DNA of 34,920 nucleotides from Levilactobacillus suantsaii (GTDB lineage Bacteria > Bacillota > Bacilli > Lactobacillales > Lactobacillaceae), in contig NZ_QXIL01000023.1 of NCBI RefSeq assembly GCF_004115745.1, positions 1 through 34,920 on the forward strand. The letters are read 5' to 3'. Below, in pieces: positions 1-7,474 of the stretch. Below the pieces are notes generated by a model. That model saw nothing but the letters and a program-made list of their open reading frames with translations, had not been told where the DNA came from and did not search any database. Numbering within the stretch: the stretch's first letter is position 1; each line of letters begins with the position of its first letter. The translations under genes and the position numbers were made by a program.

Positions 1-453
1 GGTGTAGACGCGTTGGAGTTGCCGCGGCGTAGCGTGTTGGGCCGCCAGAGCTTGCTGGTCGAACCGGACGATGCGGCCTTGATTTTGCGTGTTGGTCGGG
101 CAATAGATCACGTAGACGTACCGCCCAGCAACCGCCAAACTTTGCGGGTCGCCCCAGGCCTTGTGCTGGTACCCGGGATCAGGTAATAAATACTTGGTGG
201 TGAACGTGATTGGCACCCCCGCCACCGATTGAATGGTGTCACTGCCGTGCGGGTCAGTCGAATGCGCGTAGGTCGCGGGAACGGGCACGTAGTGGACTTG
301 CTGGTCATTCAACTGGCGCGTATTGCTTAATGATGTGTCGTATAGTGCCTCCGCGTCTTGGTGCACCACCGGCATCGCTTGAGCCGTTAATGTTCCGCCG
401 CCAATGATTAGACCGGTTACAATACCGGTCAAAACTTGTTGCCAATGTCTCAT
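1..453 (-). CDS. Secreted protein of unknown function (3' part outside the window)
   Basis: The frame is open for 151 codons from ATG at 453 to the window edge, so the C terminus is missing. An AGGGGG SD at 461-466 supports this start. The first ~25 residues (short basic start MRHWQQ, hydrophobic core with VTGLIIGGGTLTA, then AQA) look like a Sec signal peptide. The mature part has a motif I associate with uncharacterised lactobacillar extracellular proteins: LLPDPGYQHKAWGDPQSLAV, then YVYVIYCPT and a GRIVRFD strand. The repeating short beta strands suggest a propeller-like fold, but that is inference. It is transcribed away from luxS from its own promoter. The SD region contains GGGGGAGT, perfectly complementary to the ACTCCCCC core of the two small RNA candidates near 6.05 and 7.55 kb. 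Confidence 0.75.
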   Translation of the reverse strand, partial: MRHWQQVLTGIVTGLIIGGGTLTAQAMPVVHQDAEALYDTSLSNTRQLNDQQVHYVPVPATYAHSTDPHGSDTIQSVAGVPITFTTKYLLPDPGYQHKAWGDPQSLAVAGRYVYVIYCPTNTQNQGRIVRFDQQALAAQHATPRQLQRVYT

Positions 454-504
454 CACAACTCCCCCTAACGCTAAACTGCTTAAACATCCCCCAATAGCGC
501 CCAC

Positions 505-533
505 AGTATAGCGCCCAACGGCCAAAGTGTTGA
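505..533 (-). promoter_or_regulatory. Promoter of the secreted-protein gene, with a direct repeat
   Basis: On the minus strand -35 TCAACA (528-533) and -10 TATACT (505-510) are 17 bp apart and lie about 50 bp upstream of the ATG. The plus-strand 9-mer ATAGCGCCC occurs twice, at 494-502 and 508-516, with a 14-bp period overlapping the -10. It could be a regulator site, but no regulator can be named. Confidence 0.45.
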
Positions 534-595
534 CCCCAAATACTACATTAAGGTATTTACCTTACAGCCCACAATTGGTATCCATTCTGATGCAC

Positions 596-627
596 AAAAA
601 AAGCCCGAGACCAGGTCCCGAGCTTTT
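596..627 (-). terminator. Rho-independent terminator of luxS
   Basis: The stem is AAGCTCGGGACC/GGTCTCGGGCTT on the minus strand. Its two non-Watson-Crick positions are G-U in minus-strand RNA but C-A in plus-strand RNA, so minus-strand use is indicated. A T-tract follows, and outer TGATGCAC/GTGCATCA arms could extend the stem. Confidence 0.85.
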
Positions 628-651
628 AATAATTGTGCATCATCTATTTAT

Positions 652-1125
652 TTAGATAACCTCACGCGTGAAGGGGTCTTTGGAAATGCCCTTGTCGAGA
701 ATGTCGATGCACCATTCTTTAGCGGAGAAGAGACTGTGGTCACGGTAGTTCCCACAGCTGTACTTGTCCGTGCCTTGAACGTCTTTCCATTCCGTATCGT
801 AGGCAATCCGGTGAAGCGCCGTCTTTAAAGCCTTAGCCACTTCTTCGGTGGATTGTTCACCCCAAGTGATCAAGTGGAAGCCGGTCCGGCAACCAAATGG
901 TGAGCAGTCGATGACGCCGTCCATCTCATCGCGTAAATAACCCGCTAATAAGTGTTCAATCGTGTGTAATCCCGCGGTTGGAATCGCATTCGTGTTGGGT
1001 TGAACGAGCCGTAAATCAAAGTTCGAAATCACGTCACCCTTGTGACCCGTTTCCCGCGTAATCAACCGAACATATGGCGCCTTAACGGCCGTGTGGTCTA
1101 ACGTAAAACTTTCAACTTTTGCCAT
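652..1125 (-). CDS. luxS: S-ribosylhomocysteine lyase (AI-2 synthase) LuxS
   Basis: This 157-residue protein is full length for LuxS. It cleaves S-ribosylhomocysteine to homocysteine and DPD, the precursor of autoinducer-2, in the activated methyl cycle. The metal site is intact: His54 and His58 in HTIEHLL and Cys124 in the CGNYRDH loop. Glu57 and Cys79 (in FGCRTGF) match the catalytic Glu and Cys of the family. An AAAGGGAG SD precedes the ATG. The gene stands alone: its own terminator lies downstream and a divergent LCP gene upstream, so it is not in an operon with other methyl-cycle genes here. An AI-2E family transporter gene lies 28 kb away in the same window. Confidence 0.97.
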   Translation of the reverse strand: MAKVESFTLDHTAVKAPYVRLITRETGHKGDVISNFDLRLVQPNTNAIPTAGLHTIEHLLAGYLRDEMDGVIDCSPFGCRTGFHLITWGEQSTEEVAKALKTALHRIAYDTEWKDVQGTDKYSCGNYRDHSLFSAKEWCIDILDKGISKDPFTREVI

Positions 1126-1324
1126 GTTTATGCCAACTCCCTTTGCTTAATAGTCAAATCGTACCCCTCTACTGTACACCAAATCTCGCTAAACCTCGAA
1201 TCTTTTTTGGCCATGATCAACAGCGGGCAGAAAGGGAATTTTTTGGCCTAAGCATGTAGCCAATCACCCCCTGACCCGCCACAGTGTTTATACTAAACAC
1301 AAGTTATCGGAGGGGGTCTTCACC

Positions 1325-2326
1325 ATGACAAACGAAACGCCGTTGCCGCCACGACAACACCAATACCGTCGCCGACGTCATCGCTGGTGGCACTGGGTGC
1401 TGGGCCTATTATTTTTGGGCGCCATAGGGGCCGGCGTCTGGGGGTGGCACGCGTGGCACGTAGCGCGCCAAGAATTTTCTGCGACTTACCGGGCTTTGCC
1501 CAGTAAACCTAGTGACACTACATTGACCAGCGGCAAGCCCTTTGCGGTGCTCTTATTAGGTACCGACACTGGGGCGCTAGGCCGCCACGATGTTGGCCGA
1601 ACGGACACCATGATCGTTGCGACCATCAACCCGCGTCAACAAACCGCTGAGCTGACCAGCATCCCGCGCGACACCTTAGTCAACATCTGGGGGAGCCAAC
1701 AGGACGATGAAAAGATTAATGCTGCTTAACCGCTGTACGGGCCAGCGACCACCATCAAAACCGTGGAACATTTGGTCAACATCCCGATTCACTACTACGT
1801 CTTGTTGAACATGGGCGGGCTCGAAAAAATGATCAACGCCGTCCATGGCATCACGGTCACCCCACCGTTGACCTTCCATTATGAGCAAGCCAACGTGGTC
1901 AAGGGGAAGGCCATTCACTTAAACGGCGCCAGTGCACTAGCCTATTCACGGATGCGGGACGCCGATCCATTGGGCGATTACGGCCGACAAGCCCGTCAGC
2001 GTCAAATCATCAAAGCGTTGGTCTTAAAGGAGGCTAGCCTGCTGTCACTAACCCGTTACCAGACCGTCTTGACGTCGATACAAAGTAATTTACAGACCAA
2101 CTTGACCTTCCAGGACTTGGTCTGGCTGCGCACCAAGTACGGTCACACCAGTCTCCATATCGACTCACAAACGCTCCAAGGTCAACCGGACATCATCGAC
2201 GGTATCGACTATCAGATTGCCCCATTGGCCACGATTCGTAAGCTTTCAGCCGATTTACGTCGGTCGTTGGGGTTGACCCCCACACCGACTTTTCAGACCG
2301 ACGCTCTCGAACCAGCCGGCTTCTAA
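1325..2326 (+). pseudogene. LCP (LytR-CpsA-Psr) family protein interrupted by an in-frame stop
   Basis: The family transfers undecaprenyl-linked glycopolymers such as wall teichoic acid to peptidoglycan at the outer membrane face. The reading frame begins with an Arg-rich cytoplasmic tail, one membrane segment at about residues 24-44, and the LCP core (FAVLLLGTDTG, GRTDTMIVATI, SIPRDTLVNI). At 1727-1729 a TAA interrupts it after KINAA. The same frame then continues to 2326 with PLYGPATTIKTVEHLVNIP and the LCP C-terminal half, including SRMRDADPLGDYGRQARQRQ. Family members usually read KINAAY here, so a Tyr codon (TAC or TAT) probably became TAA. The start at 1325 has a GGAGGGGG SD. A restart at GTG 1763 would lack the membrane anchor and half the active site. 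The allele is inactive unless the stop is read through or is a base-call error. Confidence 0.85.
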
Positions 2327-2338
2327 CTTCAAATAATC

Positions 2339-2380
2339 AAAAACGTCGCGGTTACCCGTTTGAAGGGAACCGCGACGCTA
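2339..2380. terminator. Bidirectional terminator between the convergent LCP and DUF1129 genes
   Basis: CGTCGCGGTTACCC (2344-2357) pairs with GGGAACCGCGACG (2365-2377) with one bulged base. A TTTTT tract follows on the minus strand. The plus side has only a short T stretch, so termination of the minus-strand gene is the stronger call. Confidence 0.75.
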
Positions 2381-2391
2381 TTTGACTTCAC

Positions 2392-3198
2392 TTAATCTGC
2401 TTGGCGAGTCTGCCAGATGTGCCAGCCGATAATCAGGATACTCAAATCCCCGATGACCGTGCCAATCGCAATCAGGATACTGCCAGTGGTCGTCACCATC
2501 AGTGCCGACGTCGGCGCGACCCGCGCCATCACGGCTAGCAAGATGGTAATCCACAAATCCGCCGTGAGGGCTGGTAACCAGGTCTCGGTGCGACGTTTCT
2601 TGGCCCACACGATCAAGGCCGTGACGATAACGGCAAAAGCCAGTAGGAAAACAGTCCCGCCCTTACGCGTCAGAAAAATCAATCCGGCCGTTGGGACCCA
2701 GCGGGCCGCAAGATTCAAGGCCACCAGCAAGACCAATACGATGATTCCCCAGCTGACGATCTGCCCTTTGAAGGCGAACTTCGGTGTCAGCCAGATACCG
2801 ATTGCTAGAGCAACAATCAGTAACCCATACTGGACCGCTAGTAATGGCGCTTGTAACGGCACGGCCGGTAAGAAAGCCGTGGGTAATACGATGCCGATGG
2901 TCAACAGCAAAAACGGAAAACCCAAATCTGCCGTTAACCACCAGGGACGCGGCCACAACGTTGTCAGTAACGTCTCGACCGCATCTTCCGGTTCCCCACC
3001 AAAGAATTGACTGGCGGGTTCGTCCCGTTGTTGGGCGATCAAAAGCCCCGTTAATAAGTCGTGTAATTGTCGGTCACTGGTCCGCTTGGGCTGCTTGGCC
3101 AGCAAAGCCACCAGACGGTCCCAGTAGTCGCGGTTGCTTGCCGTGAGTTGGTCTCGCAAGGCCGCATTTTGTGTTGCGATGGCTGGATGTTTCGCCAC
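2392..3198 (-). CDS. DUF1129 family integral membrane protein
   Basis: About 268 residues. The soluble N-terminal ~70 residues follow the DUF1129 pattern (LTASNRDYWDRLVALLAK, then LLTGLLIAQQRDEPASQFFG). Roughly six hydrophobic segments follow from about residue 95 to the end. DUF1129 proteins are common in lactobacilli and often sit near PadR or stress genes; their role is unknown. The frame also has a GTG at 3207, but the AAGGGAG SD touches it directly. GTG at 3198 has a normal 8-nt spacing, so I prefer it. The gene converges on the LCP gene and has no regulator next to it. Confidence 0.75.
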   Translation of the reverse strand: MAKHPAIATQNAALRDQLTASNRDYWDRLVALLAKQPKRTSDRQLHDLLTGLLIAQQRDEPASQFFGGEPEDAVETLLTTLWPRPWWLTADLGFPFLLLTIGIVLPTAFLPAVPLQAPLLAVQYGLLIVALAIGIWLTPKFAFKGQIVSWGIIVLVLLVALNLAARWVPTAGLIFLTRKGGTVFLLAFAVIVTALIVWAKKRRTETWLPALTADLWITILLAVMARVAPTSALMVTTTGSILIAIGTVIGDLSILIIGWHIWQTRQAD

Positions 3199-3306
3199 TT
3201 CAGCCACTCCCTTCTCTAAAGCGTTCTGTTCCTATGATAAGGAAAATAGCCTCAAATTGCCACTAAGTTATGTCTAAAATCACCGCATCCCGGTCGTAAC
3301 GAAACA

Positions 3307-3349
3307 CAAAAACGGGCCTCCCCAGCCAAAAACGCTCTGGAGAGGCCCG
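3307..3349 (-). terminator. Terminator of the trxA-cstR operon
   Basis: CGGGCCTC arms (3313-3323 and 3339-3349, slightly imperfect) enclose a short loop and are followed on the minus strand by a T-tract. It lies just downstream of the CstR-like gene. Confidence 0.8.
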
Positions 3350-3376
3350 CACATAAATTTTCAGTTATCACGCCGG

Positions 3377-3640
3377 TTAGTGGTTCTTGACCACTAGAGT
3401 TAAGGCGTCCGCTAGCTTGGCCTGCTGGGCTTCAGTGAGTTGATCATCTTCGATGCAGCCGCGCACGTTTTCCGCCACGACCACGCCCATGATGCGCTCC
3501 ACGCTGGACCGCACGGCCGCCAGTTGTGTCAAGATATCTTGACAGTCGCGGCCATCATCGACCATTTTTAAAATCCCCTGTAGCTGGCCGTCCGTACGCC
3601 GTAACCGGTTCTTTAACCGGGTCGCCGTTGGTTGGCTCAT
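3377..3640 (-). CDS. cstR: CsoR/FrmR-family repressor, CstR-like (persulfide-sensing type)
   Basis: This 87-residue all-helical repressor opens with the family signature RLKNRLRRTDGQLQGILKMV. Copper-sensing CsoR uses Cys-His-Cys to bind Cu(I). Here Cys33 (in GRDCQDI) and Cys62 (in NVRGCIED) are kept, but the ligand-His position is Asn58 (AENVRGC). A Cys pair without the His is the pattern of CstR, which senses persulfides through a disulfide or polysulfide bridge; the ENxxxC stretch also resembles staphylococcal CstR. The start overlaps the trxA stop (ATGA, 4 nt), so the two are co-transcribed and translationally coupled. A perfect CsoR/CstR-type palindrome covers the operon promoter, consistent with autoregulation. 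The family is certain; the sensed species (sulfide or persulfide rather than Cu) is inferred from the residues. Confidence 0.85.
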   Translation of the reverse strand: MSQPTATRLKNRLRRTDGQLQGILKMVDDGRDCQDILTQLAAVRSSVERIMGVVVAENVRGCIEDDQLTEAQQAKLADALTLVVKNH

Positions 3641-3966
3641 GAGGCCTGCACCTCGGTCAACTTTTGGTCCAGATACTTCTTCAACGCGGCTTTCGGGTGG
3701 TAGCCCACGACCTTTTCCGTTGGCTTACCGTTCTTAAAGACCACCAACGACGGGATGCTCATGATTCCCAACGCTTGGGCCAGTTCCTGGTTCTGATCGA
3801 CGTCGAGTGACGCAAACTTCACCTGGTCACCGTACTCCTGGTCTAAGTCCTTTAAGACCGGTGTTTGCATCTTACATGGGCCACACCAGTCCGCCCAGAA
3901 ATCCACGACCGTCACGGCCGTGTCGTCACCAATGTGTTCGAAGTCATCGCTTTTAATTGCTTGCAT
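3637..3966 (-). CDS. trxA: Thioredoxin
   Basis: This 109-residue single-domain thioredoxin reduces disulfides and possibly protein persulfides in the cytoplasm. It has the active site WCGPC (residues 27-31), the conserved ADWCGPCKM context and the cis-proline loop (SIP, Pro72). Length and the FKNGK turn are normal. It is the first gene of an operon with the CstR-like repressor, overlapping it by 4 nt. The start has an AGGGGG SD about 8 nt upstream. Lactobacilli usually carry several thioredoxins. This one, under a persulfide-type repressor, is probably the stress or sulfur-linked copy rather than the housekeeping one (inference). Confidence 0.93.
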   Translation of the reverse strand: MQAIKSDDFEHIGDDTAVTVVDFWADWCGPCKMQTPVLKDLDQEYGDQVKFASLDVDQNQELAQALGIMSIPSLVVFKNGKPTEKVVGYHPKAALKKYLDQKLTEVQAS

Positions 3967-3997
3967 GTTATAACCCCCTCAATTCATGTTTATGCTC

Positions 3998-4017
3998 ATT
4001 ATACCCCCAGGGGTATA
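3998..4017 (-). promoter_or_regulatory. CstR/CsoR operator over the trxA-cstR promoter
   Basis: TATACCCCCAGGGGTATA (4000-4017) is a perfect inverted repeat of TATACCCC/GGGGTATA around a 2-bp centre. This is the A/T-flanked G-tract form known for CsoR-family operators. It overlaps the minus-strand -10 TATAAT (3998-4003), so bound repressor would block polymerase. No good -35 is seen. The trxA start is about 30 bp downstream. Confidence 0.8.
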
Positions 4018-4099
4018 CTTTGGCCAGGATTTTATACCGTCGTCTCACTTTTACCCGGCACACAGTGCGCTAGTCTCACCAAATCCCCTTATTTTCGAC

Positions 4100-4137
4100 G
4101 TAAAAAGCCACCCGGACCTAAACCGTCCAGGTAGCTT
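4100..4137 (-). terminator. Terminator of nox
   Basis: On the minus strand AGCTACCTGGAC pairs with GTCCGGGTGGCT using two G-U pairs and is followed by TTTTT. The same arms give C-A mismatches in plus-strand RNA, so it serves the minus strand. Confidence 0.75.
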
Positions 4138-4197
4138 ATCAAAGCTTGAATGATTGATTTAACTTTCAACTAGCCAGGGCCCTAAATGACTTAAGCC

Positions 4198-5604
4198 CTA
4201 ATCCTTATCCGCGGTTGGCAGGTGACGTGCTTTGGCGGTCACCCGTGGCCGTGGGTTGCCCCGCTTCGTTTCCTTTTCGACCGCCATTTGGGCAACCAGG
4301 TTTAAATAATTGAACGTATCGTCGAAGTTCGGTTGGAACAACATGTCGACGAACGCCAAGTCGTCAATCGTGTTTTGATTTTGAATCGCGATGGAGACCG
4401 CATTAGCCGACTGGGCCACTTCATGCTTACTGTACAGTTGCATGCCTAAGACACGCCGACTGTCCCGGTCATAAACCAGATTGATCGACAACCTATCCGT
4501 CGATGGCATGTAAGCTGGCCGCCAGGTGCCCTCAAAGGTGACCATGTCGGCGTTGAAGTCGTTACGCTTGGCATGGTAGAGGGTCAATCCGGTCGACGCC
4601 AAGGTGTACCCAAAGATACTCATCGCCGAGGTCGCCTGGGTCCCCATGTACGGTTGAATGTTGCCAAAGACGTTGATGCCGGCGAGCATCCCTTGCCGCA
4701 CCGCATTTGTCGCCAATGGCGTGTAGGCCGGCTTACCGGTCGGATTGAAGTTGACCACGCTAGCGTCCCCGCACGCGAAGATGTCGGGATTCGACGTCTG
4801 GACGTAGTCGTTGATGATGATGGCACCGTGCCGGTCCATATCGACTTGACCCCGTAACAACTCGGTGTTCGGCACGAAGCCGGTGCAGACGATGGCCAGA
4901 TCAGCCGTATAGTCGCCCTGGGTGCTTTCGATAACCAGTTCCCCCTGCTTGTTGCTGGTGAAAGAGGTCACCCGTGCGTTCAAGTGCACGTCGACCCCAT
5001 TGTCTTCCAACATGTGCACGATGCGGTCGGAAAAGTTTTTATCGACATAGTGATTTAAAATGATATCGCGAGATTGCAACAACAACACCTCGTGATTGGT
5101 CCGGGCGTAGCTTTCCGCCAGTTCCGTTCCGATGTAACCAGCCCCCACAATGGCAATGCGTTTATTGGTCTTGGCCGTCTCATAGATGGCCTTAGCCTGA
5201 TCGTAATTTTTGCAGAGTAGGACCTTCTCCTCGTCGATGCCGAAGATGGGCGGTACCGTTACGGTCGAACCAGTCGCCATGATTAATTTATCATAAGTAT
5301 CGTGAATCATGTCCCCGGAGTCCATATTAACGGCCTCCAACGTCTTAGCTTCAGAGTCGATTTTCATCACGTTGAAGCGCGTCTTGATGGTCGCGCCCAA
5401 CGCCGTCAACTGCTCTGGTGACGAATAGAACATGTCTTCCAGGTGCTTGACCTGGCCGTCTAAGTATAATGAGATACCGCAGGATAAGAAAGAAACATCC
5501 GTATGCCGCTCATAGATGGTAACCTCAGTTTCCGGATGATCTCGTAAAATTTGTAGTGCTGCATTTGTCCCGGCATGCGTACTACCAACAATGATGACTT
5601 TCAT
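4198..5604 (-). CDS. nox: Water-forming NADH oxidase (Nox, CoA-disulfide-reductase-like flavoprotein)
   Basis: A 468-residue FAD/NAD(P)-disulfide oxidoreductase of the single-redox-cysteine group. It reduces O2 to water with NADH, regenerating NAD+ and removing oxygen in organisms without catalase. The FAD Rossmann motif is at the N terminus (VIIVGSTHAGTNAA). Cys42 in SFLSCGISLYL is the residue that cycles as sulfenate. The NAD motif VGAGYIGTELAE is at about residues 152-163, and the second FAD motif (PDIFACGDASVV) and dimerisation domain follow. A GGAGG SD precedes the ATG. It has its own terminator and lies just upstream of the trxA-cstR promoter on the same strand. Nox and CoA-disulfide or polysulfide reductases share this fold, so a sulfur role beside CstR is possible but unproven. 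Confidence 0.9.
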   Translation of the reverse strand: MKVIIVGSTHAGTNAALQILRDHPETEVTIYERHTDVSFLSCGISLYLDGQVKHLEDMFYSSPEQLTALGATIKTRFNVMKIDSEAKTLEAVNMDSGDMIHDTYDKLIMATGSTVTVPPIFGIDEEKVLLCKNYDQAKAIYETAKTNKRIAIVGAGYIGTELAESYARTNHEVLLLQSRDIILNHYVDKNFSDRIVHMLEDNGVDVHLNARVTSFTSNKQGELVIESTQGDYTADLAIVCTGFVPNTELLRGQVDMDRHGAIIINDYVQTSNPDIFACGDASVVNFNPTGKPAYTPLATNAVRQGMLAGINVFGNIQPYMGTQATSAMSIFGYTLASTGLTLYHAKRNDFNADMVTFEGTWRPAYMPSTDRLSINLVYDRDSRRVLGMQLYSKHEVAQSANAVSIAIQNQNTIDDLAFVDMLFQPNFDDTFNYLNLVAQMAVEKETKRGNPRPRVTAKARHLPTADKD

Positions 5605-5957
5605 GTTTACCCTCCTACAATGAAAAAAAGAAGCTCTACCAGAAGTCTACTAGAAAGTTAGCAAAAGATAAACGACTTGGCTTAAAATCAGGGCACTTCA
5701 CACCCAAAACCTCACACATTGTAAAAAAATGGCGGAAGAAGGTGCAAAACGCACCGATTATTTGCCAGTCGATCCCCGACCAACCACGCTTTTGGGGCTA
5801 AGCGTCAGACGGTTTCCCCCGCCACACATGGGTTTTGCCCAATTAACGGTGGCTCAACCGATTAAATCACCCGCAACGTTTGGGGCCTATCATGGGTAAG
5901 CATAACAGTTTTAGCGCGGAATGAACTAGCCATTTTTTACGAGGCGTCACAATTGAC
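5605..5957. other. Intergenic region upstream of nox; no gene seen
   Basis: Short inverted repeats occur (GGTGC/GCACC near 5740, ACGCTT/AAGCGT near 5789), but no frame has codon structure or an SD. The first ~100 bp must contain the nox promoter; I could not identify a convincing hexamer pair. Confidence 0.4.
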
Positions 5958-5986
5958 TTGCAAACAATTAATTTACTAGTTATGAT
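5958..5986 (+). promoter_or_regulatory. Promoter of small RNA candidate 1
   Basis: -35 TTGCAA (5958-5963), a 17-bp AT-rich spacer, and -10 TATGAT (5981-5986). It predicts a start near 5993. No coding frame with an SD follows before the terminator at 6090-6124. Confidence 0.6.
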
Positions 5987-5992
5987 GTCCCT

Positions 5993-6124
5993 AGTTAGTT
6001 CAACTATTGATCTGACCTCACACTGTGACAAACAGGAATCAACAATAGCACTCCCCCCAATAAAGTGATTTAAACTCTGATTCCTAGAGCACCGGACAAT
6101 CCGCATGTTGTTCGGTGTTTTTTT
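5993..6124 (+). ncRNA. Small RNA candidate 1 (C-rich loop, about 130 nt)
   Basis: A promoter and a strong terminator bracket about 130 nt without a credible reading frame. Arms AGGAATCA (6034-6041) and TGATTCCT (6078-6085) pair perfectly and enclose TAGCACTCCCCCC (6046-6058). Inside, CACT (6049-6052) pairs with AGTG (6064-6067), putting six C residues in an 11-nt loop. The terminator follows a 4-nt linker. A second locus on the same strand (about 7475-7620) repeats this plan and shares the TAGCACTCCCCC core with different stem sequences. That suggests a family in which structure and the C-rich loop are conserved. C-rich loops of this type in Firmicutes sRNAs pair with G-rich SD sites; such action here is inference. 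I do not recognise an Rfam family. Confidence 0.65.
6090..6124 (+). terminator. Terminator of small RNA candidate 1
   Basis: CACCGGACAA (6090-6099) pairs with TTGTTCGGTG (6108-6117) with one G-U, with an 8-nt loop, and is followed by seven T residues (6118-6124). Confidence 0.85.
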
Positions 6125-6260
6125 GTGCACGCTATTTTTCGCGTTAAAGTTGGACCAGCACCCATTTGATAAAATATACTGTAAAATAAGTTCACAATCA
6201 TTAGTCGTGCCTATAAGCCAGCTAACTACGTTTAAGTTTACCCGCAGCAGTCTATCGCAC

Positions 6261-7157
6261 TTACGACAAGAGCCGGGAAGCTACCGGCAAATCGCGGCCC
6301 GCAAATAAAAACGCAAAGACCAATTGTTGAACCTGGGGGTTGTCGTGCAGCCGACTATGTTCGGCCGTCGCGCCATGAAACCCAACTTCGCGAAAGCTGG
6401 CGGGAATTGTGCCCAACAAGTAGCGTAACGACCGGGCCGAAGCCGTGGAGATATACCGGGCCGAATGGGTCCCATCGTTCACATCGCCATAAATGTTCAA
6501 CACCGCCGCATCAGTCGGAAAGTGGTGCCGTTGCCGGTACAGGTCCGCGTAGCTCGGCAACCAGAAACTTTTGGGGTACACGATCTTCGGCCGCCCAGTG
6601 GCCGTCAAAAAGTTCGTATTGTGACTTTCGTTCATCCCAATCACGCCATTAAAGGGTCCGGCAATCGTCACTAGTTTTTTTAATTTCGGCAACCAGTTAC
6701 TAGCGCTATAAGCTTCGGCGTAGGCGACCAAGGCGACGCTTCCTGCAGAATGGCCCACGGCGTTATAGGCCAAGACGCCGTGTTGGCCCCGCAGATAGAT
6801 CATGATTTCGTGCAACCACCGGACCTGAAAGGAGAGCCGAGCCTGATTATTGCCGAAGGTGACCTGAATCAGCGGGTGGGCCACCGTATTGTCCCAGTGC
6901 CCACTAATTTTTAATTTGCCGGCGTGGGTCACGTGAATCGTCAGGGCGTGGTGGTAGCCAAAGTCGACCGCAGCCGTCAGCATGGCCTGCATGGTTTTAG
7001 AACTCCCCCGTAACCCGTGCACGAAGATTGTGGGGATTTGCGGGGTCGCTTGCGGTTGTTGGCGTTGCCAGCGGGCCAATTTACGGTGGGTCCGCAACCG
7101 TCCAAGCGCACTGGTCGCACCCGAAATCACTGCTAATTCGACTAAACTTAAATCCAT
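6261..7157 (-). CDS. Alpha/beta hydrolase, DUF915-type
   Basis: About 298 residues with the alpha/beta-hydrolase order of the lactobacillar DUF915 family. The oxyanion strand is PTIFVHGLRGS (about 42-52) and the nucleophile elbow is GHSAG with Ser137. An acidic residue lies in IYGDVNDGTHS (Asp225 or Asp228), and the catalytic His is most likely His267 or His271 in AEHSRLHDN. Some homologues carry a signal sequence. Here the N terminus is only moderately hydrophobic and is followed by a basic stretch (RLRTHRKLARWQRQ), so it may be membrane-associated or cytoplasmic. The substrate is unknown; an esterase is likely. An AGGAGGG SD supports the ATG at 7157. It lies alone between two intergenic regions that each carry a small RNA candidate on the opposite strand. 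Confidence 0.85.
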   Translation of the reverse strand: MDLSLVELAVISGATSALGRLRTHRKLARWQRQQPQATPQIPTIFVHGLRGSSKTMQAMLTAAVDFGYHHALTIHVTHAGKLKISGHWDNTVAHPLIQVTFGNNQARLSFQVRWLHEIMIYLRGQHGVLAYNAVGHSAGSVALVAYAEAYSASNWLPKLKKLVTIAGPFNGVIGMNESHNTNFLTATGRPKIVYPKSFWLPSYADLYRQRHHFPTDAAVLNIYGDVNDGTHSARYISTASARSLRYLLGTIPASFREVGFHGATAEHSRLHDNPQVQQLVFAFLFAGRDLPVASRLLS

Positions 7158-7305
7158 TGACTCGTTCCCTCCTGAACCAGACTCACGCCTAAAAAATGTC
7201 CGCTATGTTAAATGTAGGACTTCAATAGTACGCCTAAGTTCATTATACGGCTAGGCACAAGTTTGTCAGGTGATTTTCTTATCCTTAGTTAATTATTAAG
7301 TGGCA

Positions 7306-7352
7306 AAACCGCCGGGTCGAAGACAACAACATTGCCTTCGGCCCGGCGGTTT
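7306..7352 (-). terminator. Long hairpin, possible terminator of the degV transcript
   Basis: AAACCGCCGGGTCGAAG (7306-7322) and CTTCGGCCCGGCGGTTT (7336-7352) form a 17-bp stem with one T-G pair. On the minus strand it ends in GGTTTTGCC, a weak T-tract. A minus-strand transcript from degV would reach it after crossing the whole of small RNA candidate 2. Confidence 0.5.
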
Positions 7353-7438
7353 CCTACCATCTTTGGTATAAGGCTTCAACTTGTAAGACCCACAAGTAAA
7401 GCTCACTTAATTATTAATATATTTATTGAACCAATCAA

Positions 7439-7468
7439 TTGCGCCCAATCATCTATCGGGGTTACACT
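7439..7468 (+). promoter_or_regulatory. Possible promoter of small RNA candidate 2
   Basis: -35 TTGCGC (7439-7444), an 18-bp spacer and -10 TACACT (7463-7468). Both hexamers are imperfect. The predicted start near 7475 leaves about 50 nt before the conserved stem, similar to candidate 1 (about 40 nt). Confidence 0.4.
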
Positions 7469-7474
7469 ACAGTC

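Larger units (their letters stand above)
7158..7474. other. Intergenic region upstream of the hydrolase gene, with one long hairpin
   Basis: It must hold the hydrolase promoter (minus strand, near 7160-7260). The only other clear element is the hairpin at 7306-7352. An AT-rich stretch lies at 7405-7430. No coding frame is supported. Confidence 0.4.

Noticed and set aside
1763-2326. Independent gene starting at GTG 1763
   Set aside because: Same frame as the upstream LCP half with only the TAA between; it has no SD and begins in the middle of the domain.
5867-6130. Minus-strand open frame of 87 codons over small RNA candidate 1
   Set aside because: No SD, cysteine- and basic-rich random composition, and it crosses the terminator and promoter of the plus-strand transcript.
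6105-6308. Plus-strand open frame of 67 codons
   Set aside because: It begins inside a terminator hairpin and runs antisense into the hydrolase gene; no SD.
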